Shown: in pieces, positions 52,754 through 63,780 of the stretch
How positions within the stretch are numbered: position 1 is the stretch's first letter
Layout of the letters: each line of letters opens with the position of its first letter
DNA from: Symbiodinium natans
Lineage: Eukaryota > Sar > Dinophyceae > Suessiales > Symbiodiniaceae
Assembly (NCBI GenBank): GCA_905221605.1
Contig: CAJNDS010002420.1
Location: forward strand, 87,001 to 151,000
Reading direction: 5' to 3'
Length of the DNA stretch: 64,000 bases
Notes under the pieces: generated by a model
Seen by the model: only the letters and a program-made list of their open reading frames with translations
Database searches by the model: none
What the model was told of the DNA's origin: nothing
Position numbers and translations under genes: made by a program

Positions 52754-52895
52754 TAGGGTTTGGGGTTTAGGGTTTAGGGTTTAGGGTCTGGGCTTCCCAT
52801 TAGGATCCTTTTCCTTCTGAGTACAATGCTAGAAGCTGAATTCTTCCACCCTTCTGCCAGTCTTGCGCCCCTTTAGCATGGTGGAGGAGCGGGGG

Positions 52896-52941
<46 letters not shown>

Positions 52942-53104
52942 GGAGAATACAGCGCATGTGATCCTAAACCCTAAACCCTAAACCCTAAACCCTAAACCCT
53001 AAACCCTAAACCCTAAACCCTAAACCCTAAACCCTAAACCCTAAACCCTAAACCCTAAACCCGAGCACAACCAGCCAACATAATCGAAATCCAGGAACCA
53101 CGCT
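52754..53104. repeat. Telomere-like tracts and G run
   Basis: 52891-52939 is a G run with two interruptions. 52965-53062 is a perfect CCCTAAA array that ends about 40 bp from the stop codon of the adjacent gene fragment. Confidence 0.85.
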
Positions 53105-53746
53105 TCAGTTGGCCAACTCAGCCCTTCTGGCCATGCAGTTCTCGCATGTCTGCTCTGCGCTGCTGAACTTGACCCGCGTGCAGAACAAGAGCGGATCGAA
53201 ATTACCGCGCTCTGTAAAGCGGAGAATCTCGCAGTTTGCACTCCGCAACAATCTGCGAAGCTGCACCAAAGCAGCTGCACGCTTTTCAAGCAGAGTCTTG
53301 CAAGAAATGCCCAGGTGATCCGCGATCTCCTTTAAATGTCCTTCCATCACCAGAAAAGGAGGAGCACCAACCGCAGATTTCATCGCCAGGATTTCAGACC
53401 CTTCAACGTCGAGTTTGCCGAGGCAAAAATGCCCGCCATGAAAAGACTGTAGGGAACGAAATGTGCACGCGCGCACCTGACGCGTAACCACATCCCGATT
53501 CCCAGAGAAGCGTTCTAATCGACCGCGAAACATGTCCCCATCACGCTCAGCACGAGTGGTCGCAGTGACGGAATCCAGGAACCCCAAGAACAGCATTCCT
53601 ACTACTTGCTTAGCAACCCCAAAAGAATACAAATAATAATCCCTATTTTGCCCTTGTAAGGAAGAACATTTTTTGGGGGGTTCTTGAGCAGTTAGTAGAT
53701 TCCTAAAGTTCTTCCACCAGAAGATCATCGCGCTGATCACACCCAA
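53105..53746 (-). CDS. FkbM-like methyltransferase fragment
   Basis: A 213-codon frame. The C-terminal two thirds reads as ordinary protein and contains KLDVEGSEILAMKSA followed by FLVMEGHLKEIA, which resembles the lDVEGaE...E segment of FkbM-type SAM-dependent methyltransferases. The upstream SAM-binding part is not present in the frame. About 53575-53700 reads poorly and contains AAGAACCCC words like those of the element at 52665-52753, so it is probably an intron. If so, the true exon starts near 53575 and the ATG at 53746 is not the gene's start. The substrate is unknown; upstream exons were not found. Confidence 0.5.
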   Translation of the reverse strand: MGVISAMIFWWKNFRNLLTAQEPPKKCSSLQGQNRDYYLYSFGVAKQVVGMLFLGFLDSVTATTRAERDGDMFRGRLERFSGNRDVVTRQVRACTFRSLQSFHGGHFCLGKLDVEGSEILAMKSAVGAPPFLVMEGHLKEIADHLGISCKTLLEKRAAALVQLRRLLRSANCEILRFTERGNFDPLLFCTRVKFSSAEQTCENCMARRAELAN

Positions 53747-55984
53747 AGAAGCAGGAACCTAACAGCGCAACAACTTGGGGTTTAGGGTTTGGGGTTTAGG
53801 ATGTAGGGTTTAGGTTTTAGGACACAGAACAAAAATCTGAGACCCCGACACCACCACTGCATTATTTGCAGGTGTTTGGGCCTTGGCGGGCGATGCAGCC
53901 TGGCAGCTGAGGAATGCTGGCAATCATGATTTGGGGGTCGTTTGAGGCCATTGCTCATGCGCCTTGTGCCTTTTGCGGCTCTGGGTAAGTGCGGCAAATT
54001 TGGCACCCTGTCCAAAGGGATGAAGATCGTGGGATTTCCTCATTTGAGTCGGGCATTTTTGAGGCCTTCTTGAAAGAACGGGCAGTTGCCGACAGTCTAC
54101 CATGGGGACACCACTTGATGGTTTAGGGTTTAGGGTTTAGGGTTTAGGGTAGTTTAGGGTTTAGGGTTTAGTGTTTAGGGTTCATCTAGGGGGGGACACT
54201 TGTGTGGCTGAGGTGCCCAAAGGACTTTGAGCCTTTCCCAGTTGCCCAGGACTGGCCTCTGTGGCCTTGGCAGCTTCCGACCTGCCAGGAAGGGTTTAGG
54301 GTTTAGGGTTTAGGGTTTAGGGTTTAGGGTTTAGGGTTTAGGGTTTAGGGTTTAGGGTTTAGGGTTTAGGGTTTAGGGTTTAGGGTTGATGCCGGAGCCT
54401 GAGGCTAACATGATGCCCGCAAGACTCTTTTGTATGAGCGACTCACTCAACATCCACATTCGAACTGGGCTCTTTTCCTACGGAGTGCGAGACAGGCTCT
54501 GCACGAGTCTAAATCGCGAGAGAGGGATCACCATTTAGCTCCGATGTTCAGTCCTCCGCACTCCACACAAGAGGGAATAACATCATGCGGAGGAAGAGCT
54601 GGAAGGCTGCGGTTATTGAAGCCCATAAAACCCAACAAAGCCGGATGGAAACACTGTGCAGTTCAGTAGAGTCTTGCAGGGTTTCGGGGTGCAGTTCAAG
54701 GGACCAGGGGGCACAGGCATCTACTGGGCGCACAGGCCCACCGGTGTCGAGTCATTGAACACCTGCATTCCCAACCTTAAAACAACACTTAACCCCTCAA
54801 TTGTGGCGCTCCTCCTTGGGGTACCAGTACCTTGGCGTTTATCTAAAACACCTTCTGGCCAACCCCGAACACCGGAGGAGGGTTTAGGGTTTAGGGTTTA
54901 GGGTTTAGGGTCTAGGGTCTAGGGTTTAGGGTTTAGGGTTTGGGGTTTAGGGTTTAGGGCTAGGGTTTAGGGTTTAGGATTTAGGGTTTAGGGTTTAGGG
55001 GCTTAAAGAGTTCTTGAAGCCAGGCCTGGGGTTGACGGGTATCATCTCCTTGGCGACCTCAGACAAAACAAAACGATTTTGGGTTTGGGCAGGGTTTAGG
55101 GTCTAGGGTTTAGGGTTTACCCTAAACCCTAAACCCTAAACCGTAGACCCTAAACCCTAAACCCTAGCGCAATTCTGCAAGCCTGCTCATCCAGCCCCTG
55201 CTCCTTTGGTGCCATTCAAGGATTGCAGGACACTTTCCTCCCAACAACAACCATCACCCCAAACCCTCCGTCCTTGACAGCCCCCCAAACCCTAAACCCT
55301 ACACTTGAAACCCTAAACCCTAAACCCTAAACACTAAACCCTAAACCCTAAACCCTAAACCCTAAGCCCTTAAAACAAACGAGGCCGCTCTTCCCAGCGA
55401 GACCCCGGCCTTCTCAGGCCGCGGTCGGTCAACCGCCTGCATTGTAGTTGGATGGGTTCAGGGTTGAGGGTTTAGGGTTTAGGGTTTAGGGTTGAGGGTT
55501 GAGGGTTGAGGGTTGAGGGTTTAACAGGGGCCCTCACGCACCATAGAAAGTACGCTTCTTGTCCCTGTCATGAACCACTCTCACACCCCTCTGAGCTTTG
55601 GCGAAAACAGCGACCGAAACCCTAAACCTTAAACCCCAAACCCTAAACCCCAAACCCTAAACCCAACAAACGCTACGCTCACTTGCGTTCCACCCTTCGC
55701 TCCAGTGATGTCTCCAGGTAATGAACGGTCAGGTTCCCTCGGAAAGCGAACAGAACGAACCCTAAGCCCTAACCCCTGAACCCTAAACCCTAAACCCTAC
55801 ACCCTAGACCCTACACCCTGCACCCTAAACCCTAATAAAACAAGCGTTATTGGAACAAATATTGGACCTTGCAACTAGCCCTCAACCCTAAACCCTCAAC
55901 CCTACTCTCTACCCTGGGTTCCCGCCTGCGGTCGGTCCGCTTACAGTTTGCCGTTCTCGCGCAACCATGTTCTGCCATGTTCAA
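53747..55984. repeat. Telomere-like tracts and islands
   Basis: TTTAGGG: 53775-53820, 54119-54185, 54291-54386, 54881-55000, 55460-55525 (TTGAGGG variants). CCCTAAA: 55105-55170, 55285-55370, 55615-55665, 55757-55830. Islands of 100-500 bp between carry no recognised gene. Confidence 0.75.
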
Positions 55985-56265
55985 GCCCAAACCCTAAACC
56001 CTAACCCCTAAACCCTACATCCTAAACCCTAAAACCCTCAAACCCTAAAACCCTGAAACCCTAAAACCCTAAAACCCTAAAACCCTAAAACCCTAAAACC
56101 CTAAAACCCTAAAACCCTAAAACCCTAAAACCCTAAAACCCTAAAACCCTAAAACCCTAAAACCCTAAAACCCTAAAACCCTAAAACCCTAAAACCCTAA
56201 AACCCTAAAACCCTAAAACCCTAAAACCCTAAAACCCTAAAACCCCAAACCCCAAACCCCCAACC
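55985..56265. repeat. Homogenised CCCTAAAA (8-bp) variant array
   Basis: From about 56025 to 56245 the array is about 25 copies of the 8-bp unit CCCTAAAA rather than the 7-bp CCCTAAA, flanked by normal and CCCCAAA units. Confidence 0.9.
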
Positions 56266-57239
56266 CTCCGTGTACATTAGCCTCTGCTAGGAGACCACGT
56301 AGGAGCTCTCGCGGCACGCCGATGGAGCTGGCATCCAACATCCTTTGGGTTTAGGGTTTAGGGTTTAGGGTTTAGGGTTTAGGGTGTAGTAAGGTTCAAT
56401 CATCTGTGGAGGAGTTGTTCTTTCAAACTGTACCCTTCTAGCTGATAGATATATGTATCTATGCAGCTGAACAAAATATTCTATAGTGAAGAACCCAGAA
56501 AGGCCCTTACTTTAGCACGATCTGGGCGGTTCTCTACTACATTGCCTTTTTTTGGATCCGATATATAGTCCGGCGCCCTGAAAATCAAGACCCTAAACCC
56601 TAAACCCTAAACCCTAAACCCTAAACCCTAAACCCTAAACCCTAACTTAGGAACTACCCATGTACAGTGTAATTACAGGGATTCCAGTTTGTTGTCACAT
56701 GCAAAGCGGCTCGGCAAACCAACCAAAAGCCTGCCGACAGGGTTCTTATTTAGGGTTTTAGGGTTTTATGGTTTGGGTTTCAGGGTTTAGGGTTCAGGGT
56801 TTAGGGTTCAGGGTTTAGGGTTTAGGGTACAGGGTTGAGGGTTTAGGGTTTAGGGTTCAGGGTTTAGGGCCTTTAGGGTTCAGAATTCAAGGTTGAGGGT
56901 CCTCTCCGGATGATCTCTGAGAAGGTCGAGGACTTGCCGCGCCTGACATTGGCAGGAATTGAGCTCAAGTCCCCCCCCCCCCCCCCCAAGAACCGAAGCC
57001 CACTAGCACACCGAACGCTACACGCCTGAACTTGCAAACCCCCCTGAACCCTAAACCCTAAACCCTAAACCCTAAACCCTAAACCCTAAACCCTAAACCC
57101 TAAACCCTAGACCCAGTTTCAGGGTTGCCTTTTGCCGTGTATTGGTGCACCCCCCGGAGAGATGAACCCCCCATATCCTTTAGTGGCAAGCCCTGCCCTG
57201 AAACCCTTGAGCCTCAAGTCTACTTGTAGAACAAGGACC
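56266..57239. repeat. Telomere-like tracts and islands
   Basis: TTTAGGG 56345-56388 and 56750-56890 (with GGGTTCA variants); CCCTAAA 56590-56645 and 57045-57110; a C run at 56971-56987. No gene. Confidence 0.7.
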
Positions 57240-58579
57240 CCCCTCCCCCACCCCAGAGACAAAGACACAGCCACACACACAAACACAGGACACACACACA
57301 AACACACCACACACAGACACAGACACAGACACCAGAGACAGAGACACGACACAACACAGACACAACACACACACACACACCCACAACACGACACACACAC
57401 AGAGACACACACAGACAGACACACCACAGAACCCACAGATACACACAGAGACACCACACACACAGACAACACAGACACACAGACACACACACAACACACA
57501 ACACACAAACACAGAACACAACACACACACACAGACACACACACACACACAAGACACAACAACAAACACAGACACACACACACACCAAAGACACACAGAC
57601 ACCCCACACCCACCACCCGACACACAGGACACACACACAGACACCACAACACACAGCCACACAGACACACCAGACAACAGACAAACAGGACACACAGACA
57701 AAAACATAGATTCTACACAGAAACACAGACCACAGCACCCCCCCACAGCACACAGACACACAGACACACAAGACACACAGACACACAGACACACACACAG
57801 GACACACACCAAACACACACAAACCACACACACACAGAGACCACACAAGACACAACAGGAACACACACAAACAAGACACACAGACACACAGACACACACA
57901 CACACACAGACACAGAGACCAGAGACACAGAACACCAGAGGACACAGAGAAAAACACAGAGACACAGCGGACACAGAGACACAGAGACACAGAGACACAG
58001 AGACACAGAGACACAGAGACACAGAGACACAGAGACACAGAGACACAGAGACACAGAGACACAGAGACACAGAGACACAGAGACACAGAGACACAGAGAC
58101 ACAGAGACACAGGGACACAGAGACACAGAGACACAGAGACACAGAGACACAGAGACACAGAGACACAGAGACACAGAGACACAGAGACACAGAGACACAG
58201 AGACACAGAGACACAGACAGACACACAGACACAGACACAGACACCACACGGACACAGACCACACACCACACAGGACACACACACAGACACACACACACAG
58301 ACCACACACACACAGACACACACACCACACACCAGACACCACACCACACACAGGACCACACAGGACACACACACAGGAGCACATAGAGAAACACACACAG
58401 ACACACACACAGACACACACACCCACACACAGAAACACACAGACAGACACACACACACAGACGACCCACAACACACAGACACACACAGACACACAGACAC
58501 AGACACACACACCCCAACACACAGACACACAGACACACACACACACACACACAGACACAGACACAGACACACAGACACA

Positions 58580-58643
<64 letters not shown>

Positions 58644-58644
58644 G

Positions 58645-58675
<31 letters not shown>

Positions 58676-58690
58676 CACACACACCACATA
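57240..58690. repeat. CA-rich microsatellite with AGAGACAC core
   Basis: About 1.45 kb. Irregular ACACAGAC/ACACACAC repeats flank a highly regular 8-bp AGAGACAC array at about 57963-58216. Long frames stay open on both strands (Thr/His/Gln/Asp and Cys/Val/Leu/Ser repeats), but they are low-complexity artefacts. Confidence 0.95.
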
Positions 58691-59465
58691 TTCGAGAATT
58701 GACCACATGGCGCAACGCTTCCGTTGGCGACTGTAGGGTGCAGGAGGGAAGATGGGAGAAGCAGAGTGGACAGCGGTTCTCGGCATGAGAACCCCTCCCA
58801 GCCAAAGCCCCCCCCCCACCCCCCAGGTTTAGGGTTTAGGGTTTAGGGTTTAGGGTTTAGGGTTTAGGGTTTAGGGTTTAGGGTTTAGGGTTTAGGGTTT
58901 AGGGTTTAGGGTGCCCCCAAGCAAAAAGAACGCAAGGAAGAACCCGAAACTCAGTATTTCAACTCCACAACCTCTTCTCCCCTGCAACGAAGCCCCAGAA
59001 GTTCGCCTCAGTTTTGCCCACCAATAGATGGAGGATTAGCACCTCGGATCAGCACAAGTTTAGGGTTTAGGGTTTAGGGTTTTTGGAGCTTTTCCTGATC
59101 CCAACGCCGTCAATCCCTTAACCCCTAAACTGAAGACTCTGAACCTTAAACCCTGAGCCGGGAGCCCTAAGTCCTGTACCCTGAACCTCTAAAGTCAGGA
59201 CTTCAGGACTTTCCAGTTGCGGACGGAGGTGGACAGACAGTGGCCTCATCACACTTTCAGTACGTTGAAAAGACACCGTCACACAGGGATTCTAAGAATT
59301 CTAAGAGCATGATGTTGGCAACTCTTTAGGCTCCTGCACTTTACCCACTTTGGTCTTGGGGTCACGGGCCGTCGAGGAAAAAAGTCGCTGAGATGAAGCT
59401 GGCGAAGACTCTACGCAGCCTTCTTGACTGGGGGATGCGCAAGCCCACGTAGCAAGGTGCACAGT
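58691..59465. other. Island and TTTAGGG array
   Basis: TTTAGGG 58828-58912 and a short 59058-59080 tract; otherwise unassigned. 59402-59460 (minus) could be a short terminal exon if the fold-back element is an intron. Confidence 0.5.
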
Positions 59466-59683
59466 CCCAGATCTTCCAAAACCCCTTAGCTAAGGAATAT
59501 ACCCTAATTCATACTAAGGATCTTTATTATGAACTAGGGTGTATTCCTTTTTCTGGCTGGTTCTTAGTAGGGAATGAGGGAATTAGGGCCCTATCTAATC
59601 CCTGAAGGGTATATGTAGGGCCCTCATTCCCTCATTCCCTGCTAAGAACCAAGGGGTTATTAAGGGGTGTTGGAAGATCTGGG
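59466..59683. mobile_element. 218-bp nested fold-back element
   Basis: The outer arms CCCAGATCTTCC (left) and GGAAGATCTGGG (right) pair, extended by AAAACCCCTTA against TAAGGGGTGTT. Inside are two further hairpins: 59494-59513 against 59528-59547 (GGAATATACCCTAATTCATA with its near complement), and 59559-59578 against 59631-59650 (GGTTCTTAGTAGGGAATGAG, one mismatch). One inner arm recurs at 34014-34050. Confidence 0.8.
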
Positions 59684-59689
59684 GTCTAC

Positions 59690-59785
59690 CTGCGTGTCCG
59701 TACAGTGGTACCAAGCACCAAGCGCCCAGGGAGAAGGCGTCGAACGCATGACCTGACAGCGAGCCGAACACCTCTGAGCCTATAA
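59690..59785 (-). pseudogene. Possible protein-kinase exon remnant
   Basis: The minus strand reads SEVFGSLSGHAFDAFSLGAW, which resembles kinase subdomains VIII-IX (PE, then D-x-x-SLG). It ends CACGCAG before GTAGACC, a possible GT donor at the edge of the fold-back element. No other kinase motif is visible, so this is a weak call. Confidence 0.2.
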
Positions 59786-59830
59786 GGGTTTAGGGTTTAG
59801 GGTTTGGGGTTTGGGGTTTAGGGTTTAGGG

Positions 59831-59928
59831 TATGTTCCCTCTTATGCTAACAGTCCTTAATAGTAATTACAGCACCCCCTATTATCATCCCAATTTAGGA
59901 CTGTTAGTATAAGGGGAACATCCCAACC
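59831..59928. mobile_element. CTAACAGTCC-family MITE, copy 5 (longest arms)
   Basis: The left arm TATGTTCCCTCTTATGCTAA, CAGTCCTTAAT pairs with the right arm AGGACTGTTAGTATAAGGGG, AACATCCC over about 32 bp with few mismatches. The core is in the opposite orientation to copies 1-4. It begins right at the end of a TTTAGGG tract. Confidence 0.8.
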
Positions 59929-60327
59929 CATAAGCCACACCTACCCGTCAGACCGTGACTAATTATATGCCCTACAACTCGACATCACCCGAACCCACAA
60001 ACCCACCATCAGCCCCATAATCAACCCTAACCCCATACATCCTACGGTAGCACCCCTGTGAACACTGCAAACCCATAAGCCCTCTACGATATACCGTATA
60101 AACCCTAAACCCTAAACCCTGAAACCCCCCCAGACCCTGTCACTTGGGGAAGACTCCGGGGCTCATCTAAGAAGCATTAGGGCAACTTAGGGCTCCTTTT
60201 CGGGTTGTAAAAGGGTTTGGGACTAGGGGTTCAGGACGATTTTTCGTTGCTTTTTGTTCCTTTTGGGGCTTAGGGGTATTTAGGGTTTAGGGTTTAGGGT
60301 TTTGGGTTCAGGGTTTAGGGCAAGGGT
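59929..60327. other. Island with small telomere-like tracts
   Basis: CCCTAAA 60095-60125 and TTTAGGG 60278-60325; otherwise unassigned. Confidence 0.5.
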
Positions 60328-60714
60328 ATGTGGCCATTCTGCAGGTAGAATAACTTTTGTTAGGCCACTAGCTATCTGAGATTCGCTCTTGCAGTACACG
60401 GCAGTGACCTGTGGCGACTCTAGCTGTTCAGACATTGATGCAATGTTGACCCTATGGACCCGATTGCAATGTCTCAGCTTTGCCGAATAGCCTGAAGCTA
60501 GGACCTTGAGCAAGGTCTCGTTGTCTTGATGGAAGTCAAGGTCGATATTATGACCGAGGAGATGCTGCATCATGACCTGTTCAAGGCCTCACCAAACATG
60601 GCTGAAGCCATTGCTATGGCTTCAGCCTCGGGAGTGCTTCTTGCAACACTCGTCTGTTTCTTAGATGCCACCACCACAGTGGAAAGCGGACATCTGTCGA
60701 TCCTATGGTCATAG
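60328..60714 (-). pseudogene. Copia-type RNase H remnant, frameshifted
   Basis: The minus strand reads SKKQTSVARSTPEAEAIAMA (60560-60665), then, after a one-base shift near 60572-60580, HQDNETLLKVLASGYSAKLR, HRVNIASMSEQLE and YCKSESQIASGLTKVILP. These are the RNase H and tail motifs of a Ty1/Copia polymerase. Integrase and reverse transcriptase are absent and the 3' end stops at a TTTAGGG tract, so this is a dead fragment. Confidence 0.8.
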
Positions 60715-62212
60715 TATCTAGGGGTATTTAGGGTTGAAAGGGCTATTCAGGGTGCATCGGGTCTACAAGCCTTGGAGATATTTGGAGTGCATGGGCTTTA
60801 GGGCTTTTTTCAGGCTTAAGAGCCCTTAACGCTAGTTATTGCTTGCAGGCTTTTTGTGGCTTCTCGGTTGTATAGTTTAACAGAGGACGGGGGGGGGGGG
60901 GTACTATAATCCCCTCAAAACTCAGCCCCAAACCCTACTAAGCCCCAAACCCTAAACCCTAAACCCTAAACCCCCTAACACAGCTCCCAGAATGCCTAAC
61001 CCGGGCAGGCCCCGAGAAAGTCCACAAAGACGCGCTTAGGAGGTTCCGGGCAGCCCTTTGATGTTTGCCCTGAACCCTACCACCCCAGACCCTCAACCCT
61101 AATCCCCAAAACCTCAAACTAAGGCCTATAAGCCCCCAATTGCTTCAAGCTCTCAACCCAAAACTGTCAGCCCTAAACCCTAAACCCTAAACCGCATACC
61201 GACCTGGCTGGTCGAAGTTGTGGACAGGGCCCTTGACATCGTCGCAGGCATTTCGGACCTTGGCGTTTTAAGCAGTGGGTCGTAAAACACAAACAGCTTC
61301 GGGTTTAGGGCTTCGGGTTGGGGGTTTAGTGTTTCGGGTTTGGGGTTTGGGGTTTGGGGCTTAGGGCTCAGGGTTCTGCCCCCCCTCCCCACCATTTGGT
61401 GGAGAGTGCTGCGCCGAGAGGATTAACTAAAAGCAGGGGCCAAGAATAGCCACTTCGGGTGGGCTTGGTGGAAGGGTTTAGGGTTTAGGGTTTAGGGTTT
61501 AGGGTTTAGGGTTTAGGGTTTAGGGTTTAGGGTGTAGGGTTTAGGGTTGAAGTATCTGTTCAGAGGGGTTTTCTAGGCGAACCAAGTCGGAAACATCTTT
61601 TTTTACTGCTCGACCGCGCCCCTAGGGCTTCGACCTCCCATGGAAGCCAGTCGTACCGCTTTCGCTTCTCCTGCCATGGCACTCATCCAGCACGGGTCAT
61701 TCCACCGCCCTAAGCCCTAAACCTGACAAACCCTCAACCCTCAAACCCTGACTCAGGCCCCTGAACCCTAGACCTTGACAAGGCCCCTGAAGCCTGAACC
61801 CCTAAACCCTAAACCCTACGTACCCTACGTACCCTAAGGCCACACTGCCTCAGTGTCGCCTCGGCGTCGGAAGGCCTGCAGCTCCGTGGGGGGTGTTTTC
61901 GGGCGTGGCCGAGGTTTGCAAGGTGTTTAGGGTTTAGGGTTTGGGGTTTAGGGTTTAGGGTTTGGGGTTTAGGGTTTAGGGTGCAAGGGCCAGGGTCTGC
62001 AGGTTCTTCAGCTATTCATAGGAAGAGCGGTAACCTACTAACAGTCGCGAAAAATCACATGCACAGTAGTATTCAGAATAGCAACAATTGATCACAACGA
62101 CAAGGCAAAACCAATAACAATAACCATAGTACGAAGATCCCAAGGGCCTCGCATGGCTTAGGAGTTCTGATATATGATTTGGGGCACAACTTACAGGGCA
62201 GAAATTGCTAGG
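60715..62212. other. Islands with telomere-like tracts
   Basis: CCCTAAA 60940-60975 and 61170-61195; TTTAGGG 61472-61545 and 61925-61985; a G run at 60889-60900. No gene recognised. Confidence 0.6.
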
Positions 62213-62645
62213 TTGGGGGGGGGGGGAGGGTGAGGGTGGTGGGGGGGAGGGTGGGGGGAGGTGTGGGGGGAGGGTGGTGGGGGGGGGGGGGGGGGGGGGG
62301 GGGAGGGTGGGGGGAGGGTGGGGGAGGGGGGTGAGGGTGGGGGGAGGGTGGGGGGAGGGTGGGGGGGAGGGTGGGGGGGTGGGGGGAGGGTTGGGGGGGA
62401 GGGTGGGGGAGAGGTGGGGGGAGGGGGGGGGAGGGTGGGGGGGAGGGTGGGGGAGGGGTGGGGGGGGAGGGTGGGGGGAGGGTGGGGGGAGGGTGGGGGG
62501 GGAGGGGGGGGGAGGGTGGGGAGGGTGGGGGAGGGTGGGGGGGAGGGTGGGGGGGGTGAGGGTGGGGGAGGGTGGGGGAGGGTGGGGGGAGGGTGGGGGG
62601 AGGGTGGGGGGAGGGTGGGGGGGAGGGTGGGGGGAGGGGTGGGGC
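62213..62645. repeat. G-rich minisatellite (GGGGGGAGGGT units)
   Basis: About 430 bp of GGGAGGGTGGG-type units on the plus strand. Gly-rich and Pro-rich open frames on the two strands are artefacts. Very high G-quadruplex potential. Confidence 0.95.
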
Positions 62646-63680
62646 GCAAGCTGAGCGCACAAACCGCAAGGCTTACAGTAGGCCTGGGGTTGAGAACATG
62701 GTCGAGGTTCGTTGTGGAGTTGTCCAATCGCTTGGATGCACGCTTGACTGCCCAAAATCACACTCTCCTTTTTCCAACACCTGAAGCTGGGCCAAATAGG
62801 GTCGTAGGGCTTTGGGATGAAGACCCTAACAACCTCAACCCTTAAGTTTGGGGTTTAGGGTTTAAGGTTTAGGGCTTGGGGTGGGCTAGAAGCCATGTGG
62901 GCCCGAACCTCACAAGTGAAAGGCCCCCAAAACCGTATGAATCCCAGAGCCCCTATGAATCCCAAAAATCCTCCCAAGTGCTGAGGGTTTAGGGGGTTAG
63001 GGGTTTAGGGTTTAGGGGGAAACTGCCTGAACCGCCATGTTGCAGTTCTCCTCCATGCCAACCTGTGGACATTCCAGCCCTTCCCAAATCCGACGTATGC
63101 AGCCGTCTTAACAAACCCTGGGTGCCCAAAACCCTAAACACTAAACCCCGAGCCGTAAAATTCTGAACATGATAACGTTCCCAAACCCGAAAGCAATCTG
63201 AAGCAACGTTGAGCGCCCGCCTTCTCTTAACCCCCCAGCCCCCCCCAAAGCAAATTTGGGGCCTTCTGAAGCCAAGTTAGGGCTAATTTGGGGTCGTCTG
63301 AAGCCACTTTGGGGTCTTCTCAAGCCAATTTTTTTTTCTCCTTCTGAAGCGAATTTGGCTTCAGAAGCCAATTTTGGGCCTTCTGAGCCAATTTGGGGCC
63401 TTCTAAACCCTAAACCCTATCCCAGAACCCGGAACCTTGACATGCCCCCCCCCCCCCCCCCCCCCCCTGCTTCAGAACCCCACAACCTATTTGGGTTTTT
63501 GCCATCTTAGACTCGTATAAGGAGTTTGGGAACAAGAACAACCCTAAACCCCAAACCCGAAACCCTCAACCTTGACTAGTCAAAATATGTTGCCTTCTTA
63601 GAAGGCAAGCCCTTTAACCTCCGAGCCACCAGCCCTTAAAAACCGCGAATCGAAATCTCGCACCAAAAGGCCAAAGCCAA
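62646..63680. other. Islands
   Basis: Small telomere-like pieces at 62850-62880 and 62985-63020; a tandem of TTCTGAAGCCAATTTGGGG-type units (about 18-24 bp) at 63240-63405; a C run at 63446-63467. No gene recognised. Confidence 0.55.
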
Positions 63681-63780
63681 TCATATAGGGGGGGCCTGAA
63701 TATTTAGAATAGGGTTTTGAATTACAGTATAAATGGACCACAAGGGAATACTACTCGCATTTATTCCGACCCCTATATGA
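63681..63780. mobile_element. TAGGGGCC-family MITE, copy 3 (intact ends)
   Basis: 100 bp with an exact 11-bp inverted end pair (TCATATAGGGG at the left, CCCCTATATGA at the right). The interior GAATAGGGTTTTG and GGACCACAAGGGAATACTAC match 45916-46020 and 33025-33124. Confidence 0.75.

Noticed and set aside
57119-58819. Frames of up to 541 codons on both strands (His/Thr/Gln or Cys/Val/Leu repeats)
   Set aside because: Low-complexity translations of CACAGA-type repeats; both strands are open at once and no start context or domain is present.
62012-62845. Pro/His-rich and Gly-rich long frames
   Set aside because: Translations of the G-rich minisatellite.
63590-63655. tRNA-like stretch on the minus strand (TGGCTCGGAGGTTAAAGGGC, then TTGCCTTCTAAGAAGGCAA)
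   Set aside because: The D-arm looks plausible, but there is no T-arm with GGTTCRA, the anticodon loop lacks a proper T33 and the acceptor stem does not pair. At most a tRNA-derived relic.
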